Of a DNA stretch of 7,937 nt, positions 1-6,321 are shown piece after piece. Position 1 is the stretch's first letter, and the number at the start of each line of letters is the position of its first letter. The stretch lies in assembly GCA_947487325.1 (NCBI GenBank), contig CANKWG010000100.1, positions 1-7,937 on the forward strand, written 5' to 3'. The position numbers were made by a program, and so were the translations under genes. Below the pieces are notes generated by a model. It was not told the origin of the DNA. It made no database searches and saw nothing but the letters and a program-made list of their open reading frames with translations. This stretch comes from Oxalobacteraceae bacterium. GTDB lineage: Bacteria > Pseudomonadota > Gammaproteobacteria > Burkholderiales > Burkholderiaceae_D.

Positions 1-30
1 GAATCCCTCGCGCGATGTCCGCAGGGACAT
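1..30 (-). CDS. Possible 5' end of an unidentified minus-strand gene, cut by the window edge
   Basis: Read on the minus strand, GGAGGAG lies six bases before an ATG at 30-28, and the frame stays open for ten codons (MSLRTSREGF) to the edge. The strong Shine-Dalgarno-like match is the only positive evidence. Against it, the ATG sits inside a perfect 9-bp stem (12-20 with 25-33, loop 21-24). A strong terminator also lies only about 20 bases upstream, leaving little room for a promoter unless it lies within the tRNA gene or transcription reads through. Ten residues are too few to name a product. The alternative is that this is only the structured spacer after the tRNA terminator. Confidence 0.22.
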   Translation of the reverse strand, partial: MSLRTSREGF

Positions 31-44
31 CGCTGTCTCCTCCT

Positions 45-80
45 AAAAGAAAAACGCCCACTGAATTCAGTGGGCGTTTT
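45..80 (-). terminator. Rho-independent terminator of tRNA-Ser
   Basis: Positions 51-80 are a perfect 30-bp palindrome (arms 51-65 and 66-80) centred on GAATTC, with a GC-rich CGCCCACTGA core. On the minus strand the hairpin runs into TTTTTCTTTT (down to 45), the classical terminator layout, ten bases after the encoded CCA of the tRNA. Because both arms end in A/T tracts (TTTT also follows on the plus strand), it could stop transcription from either side. The palindrome is read directly; termination is inferred. Confidence 0.85.
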
Positions 81-88
81 AAGTATTA

Positions 89-177
<89 letters not shown>

Positions 178-209
178 GGGTCGAAAACTGGTATTTCCGA
201 AAGACCGCG

Positions 210-238
210 ATTGTATCAGAACTCGCTAGCCCGGCGAA
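210..238 (-). promoter_or_regulatory. Candidate sigma70 promoter of tRNA-Ser
   Basis: On the minus strand TACAAT (215-210) is a good -10 box, about 33 bases before the mature tRNA 5' end. With a 17-bp spacer the -35 position is TTCGCC (238-233), a poor match to TTGACA. The -10 lies inside TGATACAATC (218-209), and the same ten bases occur upstream of serS. The 5' end of the transcript would need RNase P trimming, as usual. The -35 half is uncertain. Confidence 0.45.
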
Positions 239-246
239 CGCGGGCT
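228..246 (-). terminator. Weak hairpin after serS
   Basis: A 6-bp GC-rich stem, AGCCCG/CGGGCT (228-233 with 241-246), begins ten bases after the serS stop codon. No T-run follows on the minus strand, so it is not a canonical intrinsic terminator. It could protect the serS mRNA 3' end or attenuate read-through into the tRNA. It overlaps the presumed -35 region of the tRNA promoter. Confidence 0.25.
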
Positions 247-256
247 GGTCAGCGGC

Positions 257-1546
257 TTACGGTTTGAGCACCTTTACGCCACTCATATAAGGCCACAGCG
301 CTTCGGGAATTGCGACACTACCATCAGCCTGCTGGTAGTTCTCCAGAATGGCGACCAGCGTTCGACCGACGGCAAGACCAGAGCCATTCAGTGTGTGCAG
401 CAGTTCGGGCTTGCCCTGAGCATTACGAAACCGTGCTTGCATACGCCGAGCCTGAAAGGCTTCGCAGTTGGATACGGATGAAATCTCACGGTAGGTATTT
501 TGTGCAGGCAGCCAGACTTCGAGGTCATAGGTTTTAGTCGACCCGAAACCCATATCGCCGGTGCACAGCGTAATGACACGGTAAGGCAGTCCGAGTTTTT
601 TGAGGATGGTCTCCGCATGCGAGAGCATTTCTTCCAGCTGCGCGTATGAATGTTCCGGATGCGCGATCTGCACCATCTCGACTTTATCAAATTGATGCTG
701 GCGAATCAGCCCGCGCGTATCACGACCGTGGCTGCCGGCTTCGGACCTAAAACAAGGTGTATGCGCGACCATGCGCATGGGCAGCTGCTCAGCAGCGACG
801 ATTTCATCGCGCAGAAAATTGGTCAGTGAGACTTCAGCAGTAGGTATCAGATAGAGCGCTTCGCCCTCGCCTTCTTGGCCACCTTTTTTGACGGCAAAAA
901 GGTCTGCCTCGAATTTAGGTAGCTGGCCGGTGCCGCGCAGGGTATCTGAGTTGACGATGTAGGGCGTGTAGCACTCGGTGTAGCCGTGCTCAGCCGTGTG
1001 CGTGTCCAGCATGAACTGAGCAAGAGCACGATGCAGACGTGCGATGCCGTTTTTCATGACGGTGAATCTGGCCCCGGAGAGTTTGGCACCGGTATCGAAA
1101 TCCAGCCCCAGAGGCGCGCCGACATCGACGTGGTCTTTAACATCGAAATCAAACGCACGCGGTGACCCTACCTTGCGCAATTCAACATTGTCCTGCTCAC
1201 CATCACCTTGCGGCACGGATTCATGCGGCAGGTTAGGTATGGCCAGCATGAAATCGAACAGCTTGGCCTGCACGATCTCCAGCTGATCTGCCGAGGCCTT
1301 GAGTTCGTCACCCAGACCAGCCACCTGATTCATGACGGCGGTGGTGTCTTCGCCTTTGCCTTTGAGGATGCCGATCTGTTTGGAGAGGGAATTACGCTGA
1401 GACTGCAGCTCTTCGGTGCGGGACTGTATGGCTTTGCGTTCGCCTTCGATGGCGTTGAAAGCCGCCACATCGAGCTTGAATTTACGCTGCGCCAGACGCT
1501 CGGCGACGTGGGTGATGTCCTTGCGGAGGAGTTGGATGTCGATCAT
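257..1546 (-). CDS. serS: Seryl-tRNA synthetase
   Basis: This cytoplasmic class II aminoacyl-tRNA synthetase charges tRNA-Ser with serine using ATP. At 429 residues it has the usual bacterial length. Residues about 27-100 are a charged, heptad-like region matching the N-terminal antiparallel coiled coil that grips the long variable arm of tRNA-Ser. The catalytic core follows: a motif 1 region around 159-190, TAEVSLTN at 236-243 (serine-pocket TxE), motif 2 from FRSEAGSHG at 267 with its downstream HQFDKVE, and motif 3 NGSGLAVGRTLVAILEN at 387-403. The start MIDIQLLRKD matches the family N-terminus, although the leader CCCCTCATTCCC has no clear Shine-Dalgarno. It is the last protein gene of the ftsK-lolA-rarA-serS order, but a 309-bp gap with its own candidate promoter suggests separate transcription. 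Its product can charge the tRNA encoded just downstream. No defect is seen. Confidence 0.98.
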   Translation of the reverse strand: MIDIQLLRKDITHVAERLAQRKFKLDVAAFNAIEGERKAIQSRTEELQSQRNSLSKQIGILKGKGEDTTAVMNQVAGLGDELKASADQLEIVQAKLFDFMLAIPNLPHESVPQGDGEQDNVELRKVGSPRAFDFDVKDHVDVGAPLGLDFDTGAKLSGARFTVMKNGIARLHRALAQFMLDTHTAEHGYTECYTPYIVNSDTLRGTGQLPKFEADLFAVKKGGQEGEGEALYLIPTAEVSLTNFLRDEIVAAEQLPMRMVAHTPCFRSEAGSHGRDTRGLIRQHQFDKVEMVQIAHPEHSYAQLEEMLSHAETILKKLGLPYRVITLCTGDMGFGSTKTYDLEVWLPAQNTYREISSVSNCEAFQARRMQARFRNAQGKPELLHTLNGSGLAVGRTLVAILENYQQADGSVAIPEALWPYMSGVKVLKP

Positions 1547-1576
1547 GGGAATGAGGGGCTTGCTGGGTAAAGATGG

Positions 1577-1586
1577 GATTGTATCA
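1577..1586 (-). promoter_or_regulatory. Candidate -10 region of the serS promoter
   Basis: On the minus strand TGATACAATC contains the -10-like TACAAT (1583-1578), which would give a 5' UTR of roughly 25 bases before the serS ATG. At a 17-18 bp spacing the -35 position is A-rich (TAAAAA or ATAAAA) and not consensus. The assignment rests on the -10 match, its sensible distance and the identical decamer before tRNA-Ser. Confidence 0.4.
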
Positions 1587-1675
1587 AGGGCGGCTGAGGA
1601 TTTTTATCCGACCGTGCGTCGTAGGTGGGTATCTTTGCATTTTTCATTGCGAGCGTGAGCAGCTGCACAACGAAC

Positions 1676-1764
1676 GACACTGGATCCCGGCTTGCGCCGG
1701 GATGACGATTTTGAGGTCAACAGCTCTTAAAAAGTCATCCCGGCGTAAGCCGGGATCCAGTGTC
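1676..1764. repeat. REPIN-like nested inverted repeat (paired REP units)
   Basis: Two 31-bp arms (1676-1706 and 1734-1764) are inverted copies with one mismatch (30/31) around a 27-bp spacer. Each arm is itself a hairpin: ATCCCGGC/GCCGGGAT with loop TTGC (1684-1703) in the left arm and GTAA (1737-1756) in the right. Two REP hairpins in opposite orientation inside a larger palindrome is the architecture of REPINs/BIMEs, which are non-autonomous elements thought to be moved by a RAYT (TnpA_REP) transposase encoded elsewhere. Translation of the left arm gives WIPACAGMT, a peptide familiar from spurious ORFs across bacterial genomes, which suggests a widespread family. No target duplication is evident. 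Structure is seen directly; mobility and family are inferred. Confidence 0.8.
1729..1756 (-). terminator. Possible terminator of the ftsK-lolA-rarA transcript, formed by the right REP arm
   Basis: Read on the minus strand, the right arm gives an 8-bp stem ATCCCGGC/GCCGGGAT with loop TTAC. GAC follows, then TTTTT (1733-1729). It lies about 100 bases past the rarA stop, so it could end the upstream transcript and insulate serS. The three bases between stem and T-run and the shortness of the run make it suboptimal. The hairpin may only stabilise the mRNA 3' end. Confidence 0.4.
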
Positions 1765-1855
1765 TTTGCTTTAACCAGGGGCATTACGCGAGCCCGCAGC
1801 ATTCGGAAAAAACTAGGCGCTACAAAACCAATGCGAAAGTGAACCCACGACCGCG

Positions 1856-3151
1856 TTATTTTTTCTTTACGTTTGAATTCGCCTCTGCATCCAGTCCCCT
1901 GAGATAAGCCAGTTTCTCCGCAATCTTCCCCTCCAGCCCACGCGGTGTGGGTTGATACCAGCCGGGCTCGCCCAAGCCATCGGGCAGATAGGTTTCGCCG
2001 GCCGCGTAGGCATCAGGCTCGTCATGGGCGTAGCGATAAAGCTTTCCGTAACCCAGTTGTTTCATCAGCTTGGTGGGGGCGTTGCGTAGGTGCTCGGGCA
2101 CGGGACGCGAGCTGTCTTTGGCAACCAAAGCCTTGACGGCGTTGTAGGCGTTATAGACCGCGTTAGATTTGGCCGCGCAGGCGAGATAGATGGTGGCTTC
2201 GGCCAGTGCCAGTTCACCTTCGGGTGAGCCTAGCCGCTCATAGGTTTCTGCGGCATCGAGCGTCAGACGTAGTGCGCGCGGATCCGCCAACCCAATATCT
2301 TCTGCGGCCATGCGTATAAGCCGACGCGACAGGTAGCGTGCATCAGCACCGCCATCAAGCATTCGAACCAGCCAGTAGAGTGCAGCATCAGGATTGGAGC
2401 CGCGCACGGATTTGTGTAGTGCCGAAATCTGATCGTAAAAAGCATCGCCGCCTTTATCAAAGCGCCGCAGGCTATCGCCCAGGCTTTCTTTGAGCAGCGC
2501 CGTATCGATTTGGGTTTGCTTTTTTTGAAGTGCAGCGCGCAGAATGATTTCCGTGTTGTTGAGTAGCTTGCGGCCATCACCATCGGCGCTGGCGACGAGC
2601 ATGAGGGCGGCATCTTCATCGATGCCGATACCTTCGTGCAGTGCCAGCGCGCGCGTGAGCATCTGTAATAAATCATCCTGACTCAAGGACTGCAGCACAT
2701 ACACTGCAGCACGCGAGAGCAAGGCGCTATTGACTTCGAATGAGGGGTTTTCTGTGGTGGCGCCAATGAAAGTAAACAAGCCACTCTCGACATGCGGCAG
2801 GAAGGCGTCCTGCTGGCTTTTGTTGAAACGGTGAACTTCATCAACAAACAAAATCGTTCGGCGCGCTGAGGTAACTTGCAGCAATTGCGCGCGCTCGACG
2901 GCTTCGCGGATGTCTTTTACACCTGACAAAACCGCCGACAAGGCCATGAATTCCGCCTGAAATCCCTGCGCCATCAAACGGGCCAGCGTGGTCTTGCCCA
3001 CACCGGGCGGACCCCAGAGAATCATGGAATGCGGCTGACCCGATTCAAAAGCGACGCGCAAGGGTTTGCCTGCGCCCAGCAAATGCTGCTGACCTATGAC
3101 CTCATCAATCGATGTCGGACGCAGGCGCTCGGCCAGTGGGACGGCACTCAT
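1856..3151 (-). CDS. rarA: Replication-associated recombination protein A (RarA/MgsA), AAA+ ATPase
   Basis: This cytoplasmic, DNA-associated AAA+ ATPase, related to clamp loaders and eukaryotic WRNIP1/Mgs1, acts at stalled replication forks. At 431 residues it has near-normal family length. An N-terminal RPTSIDEVIGQ signature (11-21) is followed by Walker A GPPGVGKT (47-54), Walker B LFVDEVHRF (101-109), sensor 1 ATTENPSF (131-138) and an arginine-finger-type SALLSR (142-147). The C-terminal RarA-specific region includes DQISALHKSVRGS (240-252) and AAEDIGLADP (282-291). The start sits 3 nt after the lolA stop without a visible Shine-Dalgarno, so expression probably depends on translation from lolA. 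The tail ends in SNVKKK, likely disordered. It is the third gene of the compact ftsK-lolA-rarA unit. The Walker A lysine and Walker B aspartate/glutamate are intact. Confidence 0.96.
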   Translation of the reverse strand: MSAVPLAERLRPTSIDEVIGQQHLLGAGKPLRVAFESGQPHSMILWGPPGVGKTTLARLMAQGFQAEFMALSAVLSGVKDIREAVERAQLLQVTSARRTILFVDEVHRFNKSQQDAFLPHVESGLFTFIGATTENPSFEVNSALLSRAAVYVLQSLSQDDLLQMLTRALALHEGIGIDEDAALMLVASADGDGRKLLNNTEIILRAALQKKQTQIDTALLKESLGDSLRRFDKGGDAFYDQISALHKSVRGSNPDAALYWLVRMLDGGADARYLSRRLIRMAAEDIGLADPRALRLTLDAAETYERLGSPEGELALAEATIYLACAAKSNAVYNAYNAVKALVAKDSSRPVPEHLRNAPTKLMKQLGYGKLYRYAHDEPDAYAAGETYLPDGLGEPGWYQPTPRGLEGKIAEKLAYLRGLDAEANSNVKKK

Positions 3152-3154
3152 CGC

Positions 3155-3790
3155 TTATTGCTGCAGCACGTCGGCGCCCTTGGGCATCACAAAACGAAAC
3201 TGGTTGGATGAGAACGAGGGATTTTTTTCGAAACGAGTAAACGACAGCAGCGATATCTGACCAAAACTGTCGCGTAGTTCCATTGCAACCGGCACACCGT
3301 CTTTCAAACCGATGCCAATTTTTTCGAAGTTGGTGTCTTTGGTTTTCGGAATCGCTTGCAGCCATTCGATACCATCGCGTGTGCCACCTTCGGAGAGATT
3401 GAAATTTTTTTCCAGGTCATTGCTACCAAACAGTATTGCTGCTGGCGAAGATCCGATGGCATTACCCAGTTTTCTGATGGTGACCTGATTGAGGTCTTTG
3501 TCATAGACGTAGAGCTTGTCGCCATCCGCCTGCAAGATTTGCTCATAAGGCTTTTGATAGACCCAGATGAACTTGCCGGGTCGCGCAAACTGGAAACTGC
3601 CCGTAGAGGCGTTCGAGGTCTGGAGCTTGCCACCCTCCTCTTTCACCAGTCGTTGTGTGAATTCACCACGGGCGCTCTTGGTCGCGGCAACAAAAGCTTT
3701 AAACTGCTCAAGCGCAGCGGCCTGCAAGGTCAGAGGCACACATAGCAAACCAGTCAGAAAAATCAGTTGGCGCAAGCTTTTACTCTGCAT
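3155..3790 (-). CDS. lolA: Outer-membrane lipoprotein carrier protein LolA
   Basis: This periplasmic chaperone takes mature lipoproteins from the LolCDE transporter and hands them to LolB at the outer membrane. At 211 residues it has the usual length. The chosen start (MQSKSLRQLIFL) gives a signal peptide: basic residues 4-7, a hydrophobic stretch about 9-21 and a cleavage site near LQA-A (residue 24 or 25). Mature features include FTQRL (44-48), RPGKFIWVYQKPYEQ (70-84, with the conserved RP arginine) and DGDKLYVYD (89-97), ending in a C-terminal FRFVMPKGADV (198-208). The reading frame stays open for 142 more codons upstream, but those lie inside ftsK and would bury the signal peptide, so the internal ATG is preferred. 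The start overlaps the ftsK end by 11 nt with no clear Shine-Dalgarno, which suggests translational coupling. Cys17 is not in a proper lipobox. Confidence 0.95.
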   Translation of the reverse strand: MQSKSLRQLIFLTGLLCVPLTLQAAALEQFKAFVAATKSARGEFTQRLVKEEGGKLQTSNASTGSFQFARPGKFIWVYQKPYEQILQADGDKLYVYDKDLNQVTIRKLGNAIGSSPAAILFGSNDLEKNFNLSEGGTRDGIEWLQAIPKTKDTNFEKIGIGLKDGVPVAMELRDSFGQISLLSFTRFEKNPSFSSNQFRFVMPKGADVLQQ

Positions 3791-6140
3791 TGGTATTGGG
3801 AACAAGAATGTCACGATTGCCATTGGAATGCATGGTGGAGACCACACCACTTTGCTCCATTTGCTCAAGCAAACGTGCAGCGCGGTTGTAGCCGATACGA
3901 AGATGACGCTGCACCAATGAGATAGATGCGCGACGATTTTTAAGTACGACAGCAACGGCCTGATCATAAAGCGGATCAGCCTCGCCACTGGGGCCACCGA
4001 TACCACCCAACTCGCCACCACCCTCTTCGGCGGTACCACCATCGAGTATGCCTTCGATGTAATTGGGCTCGCCTTGGGATTTGAGGTGATTGACAACACG
4101 ATGCACTTCGTCATCCGATACAAACGCGCCGTGTACGCGTATAGGCAAGCCGGTTCCGGGCGGCAGGTAGAGCATGTCACCCATACCGAGCAGCGCTTCG
4201 GCACCCATCTGATCAAGAATGGTGCGCGAATCGATTTTGCTCGATACCTGGAAGGCTATTCGCGTCGGAATATTGGCCTTGATCAAACCTGTAATCACAT
4301 CGACCGAAGGACGTTGTGTGGCGAGTATCAGGTGTATGCCAGCTGCACGCGCTTTTTGCGCGATACGAGCGATCAGCTCTTCCACCTTCTTTCCGACGAC
4401 CATCATCAGATCCGCTAATTCATCAATCACGATAACGATGGTCGGCAATTTCTCCAGCGGCTCAGGTGCATCGGGCGTAAGGCTGAAGGGGTTAGGGATT
4501 TTTTCTTCTTTCTTTTCAGCGTCTGCGATTTTCTGGTTGTACGTGGAAAGATTACGCACACCCAGCTTGGACATGAGCTTGTAGCGGCGCTCCATTTCAT
4601 TCACAGCCCAATTCAGCGCGTGACCGGCCTGCCGCATATCAGTCACCACCGGTGCGAGCAGATGCGGTATGCCTTCGTAGATGGAGAGTTCGAGCATCTT
4701 GGGATCGATCAGGATCAGACGCACTTGATTCGGATCAGCCTTGTAGAGCAGCGAAAGAATCGTTGCATTGATACCGACTGATTTACCCGATCCCGTTGTA
4801 CCTGCGACCAGCAAGTGGGGCATCTTGGCCAGATCCGCCACCACGGGATTGCCTGCAATGTCTTTACCCAGCCCGATGGTAAGCAGCGAGGCATTGTCGT
4901 TGTAGACCTTGGAACCAACGATCTCGGACAGTCGCACGATCTGGCGCTTGGGATTGGGCAGCTCCAGACCCATGTAGTTCTTGCCTGGAATCGTCTCGAC
5001 GACGCGAATCGAGGTCAGCGATAACGCACGTGCAAGATCACGAGCCAAGTTCACAATCTGACTGCCTTTGACACCCGTGGCAGGCTCGATCTCATAACGC
5101 GTAACCACGGGTCCAGGATAGGCAGCCACTACTTTGACCTCGACACCGAAGTCGGAAAGTTTTTTCTCGATCAAACGGCTAATGAACTCCAGCGTCTCGA
5201 CGGCCACGGTTTCCTGTTCGACAGGCGCATCGTCTAGTAATGACAGGGGTGGCAAGTTGGTATCAGGCATGTCGAGGAACAAAGAGACCTGCTTTTCTTT
5301 TTCCACGCGCTCGGACTTGGGTACCGAGACGACTTGCGGCACGATCTGTATGGGCGCATGCGATTCGACGATACGCGCGCGTTCCTGAACGACGATTTCC
5401 TCACGTTTGACGGCAGCTTCAAGACCGGCTTTGCGATCTTCGGCAGCAGCGTAACGTGCAGCGATCCATTGCCCAAAATTTTCTATCCCGCCACCGAGCT
5501 TCTCGGCAACCGCCATCCAGGAGACATGGAAACAGAGACTGAAGCCCAGTCCGAAAAACAGCAATAAGAGTAAAGTACCGCCGTCAAAACCAAAAGTGCT
5601 CTGCACACTGCCACCAATGATTTCCCCCAGTACGCCACCATGCTTGCCGGGTAGCATAAATTTCCAGGAGTACATCCGTATATGTTCCAGCGCAGAGCTT
5701 CCGATTAGGAGCATGACAAAACCTGCGCTGCGTATGCCAGCTTCGTAGCGGTGTGGTTTCTCAGGTTCTTTTTTCAGCAGAAAGCGTTGCGCCAGATGAC
5801 GATAGCTGACCCAGACTGCGGCGAGCAAGGCGATGCTCCACCACCAGGCAGAAAATCCAAAAACGAAGAGCATTAGATCCGCGAGCATGGCTCCGGCTGA
5901 ACCACCCCAGTTATCTGGACGCACATTGGCCGCGCTGCGATGGCAGCTGCCGTCCCCGGGCGCCACGGACCAGCCGGGATCACAGGGGGAGTAGGTAAAC
6001 AGCGCCAGCGTCAGGAAGGCGCAAAGCACAGCAAACACCAGCCAGCGGGCCTCGGACAACAGCCGAATGAGGCGATTGGGCAAGGGGTCGGGCGGTGGCG
6101 CCGGCGGCGTGCGAGTGTAGGGTGTGGTGGTTCGGGTCAT
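3780..6140 (-). CDS. ftsK: DNA translocase FtsK
   Basis: This septum-associated double-stranded DNA pump clears chromosome ends and activates XerCD at dif during division. It has 786 residues, in the range of the short-linker FtsK/SpoIIIE form. The N-terminus is proline-rich (11-22), followed by four likely membrane segments near 33-50, 87-111, 138-152 and 188-213. A charged linker (about 214-310) precedes the motor: an alpha-domain region with YPGPVVTRYEIEP (341-353), Walker A GTTGSGKS (447-454), Walker B IVIVIDELAD (568-577) and ATQRPS (607-612). A Gly/Glu-rich hinge (701-720) leads to the winged-helix gamma domain (about 722-786, SLVQRHLRIGYNRAARLLEQME), which reads polar DNA motifs and contacts XerD. 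It is the first gene of the probable ftsK-lolA-rarA operon and diverges from trxB. The ribosome site is weak. The ATG gives the expected short cytoplasmic tail. Confidence 0.98.
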   Translation of the reverse strand: MTRTTTPYTRTPPAPPPDPLPNRLIRLLSEARWLVFAVLCAFLTLALFTYSPCDPGWSVAPGDGSCHRSAANVRPDNWGGSAGAMLADLMLFVFGFSAWWWSIALLAAVWVSYRHLAQRFLLKKEPEKPHRYEAGIRSAGFVMLLIGSSALEHIRMYSWKFMLPGKHGGVLGEIIGGSVQSTFGFDGGTLLLLLFFGLGFSLCFHVSWMAVAEKLGGGIENFGQWIAARYAAAEDRKAGLEAAVKREEIVVQERARIVESHAPIQIVPQVVSVPKSERVEKEKQVSLFLDMPDTNLPPLSLLDDAPVEQETVAVETLEFISRLIEKKLSDFGVEVKVVAAYPGPVVTRYEIEPATGVKGSQIVNLARDLARALSLTSIRVVETIPGKNYMGLELPNPKRQIVRLSEIVGSKVYNDNASLLTIGLGKDIAGNPVVADLAKMPHLLVAGTTGSGKSVGINATILSLLYKADPNQVRLILIDPKMLELSIYEGIPHLLAPVVTDMRQAGHALNWAVNEMERRYKLMSKLGVRNLSTYNQKIADAEKKEEKIPNPFSLTPDAPEPLEKLPTIVIVIDELADLMMVVGKKVEELIARIAQKARAAGIHLILATQRPSVDVITGLIKANIPTRIAFQVSSKIDSRTILDQMGAEALLGMGDMLYLPPGTGLPIRVHGAFVSDDEVHRVVNHLKSQGEPNYIEGILDGGTAEEGGGELGGIGGPSGEADPLYDQAVAVVLKNRRASISLVQRHLRIGYNRAARLLEQMEQSGVVSTMHSNGNRDILVPNTNAE

Positions 6141-6187
6141 GACTGATGGGAATTCCGGCGGCGCGAGTGAGTCTTTGTCAGTTCATC

Positions 6188-6193
6188 TATAAT
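6188..6193 (+). promoter_or_regulatory. Consensus -10 box, probable trxB promoter
   Basis: A perfect TATAAT lies in the 181-bp divergent ftsK-trxB region. At a 17-bp spacing the -35 position (6165-6170, GAGTGA) is poor, so an activator or a different spacing may be involved. Initiation near 6200 would give a leader of about 120 bases. The overlapping sequence is nearly symmetric (AAATTATA on the minus strand), so a divergent ftsK promoter could share it, but no convincing minus-strand -35 is visible. Confidence 0.5.
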
Positions 6194-6321
6194 TTACGCC
6201 TTATTTCGGCGGCACTATCGCATGAATCAGTGCAGGATGATACTCCCTCTCGGATACCTGTTCTCCTCAAGCTCCAAGCTCCGGCCTTACCCGTCATTAT
6301 TGTTCATTTCAAAAGATCCCT

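Larger units (their letters stand above)
1547..1855. other. 309-bp intergenic region between rarA and serS
   Basis: No credible gene lies here. It holds the candidate serS promoter near 1577-1586, a stretch TCATTGCGAGCGTGAGC (1644-1660) that resembles a commonly dispersed bacterial intergenic sequence, and the REPIN-like inverted repeat at 1676-1764. In the remaining 1765-1855, just after the rarA stop, I see no strong hairpin or conserved signal. A plus-strand open frame (1573-1842) crosses the region but is a read-through of the repeat. Confidence 0.7.

Noticed and set aside
1573..1842. Plus-strand open frame of 89 codons between serS and rarA
   Set aside because: It reads through the inverted repeat, giving WIPACAGMT, a typical spurious-ORF peptide. 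It has no domain and no convincing ribosome site.
3719..3790. LolA signal region as a lipoprotein signal because of Cys17
   Set aside because: The residues before the cysteine (GLL-C) do not form a lipobox, and LolA is a soluble periplasmic protein with an ordinary cleavage site near residue 24.
3356..3920. Overlapping plus-strand open frames opposite lolA and the ftsK end
   Set aside because: They are antisense shadows of well-identified genes, with no recognisable motifs or start signals.
3791..4216. 142-codon upstream extension of the lolA frame
   Set aside because: It lies wholly within the ftsK C-terminal coding region on the same strand in another frame, and would move the LolA signal peptide into the middle of the protein.
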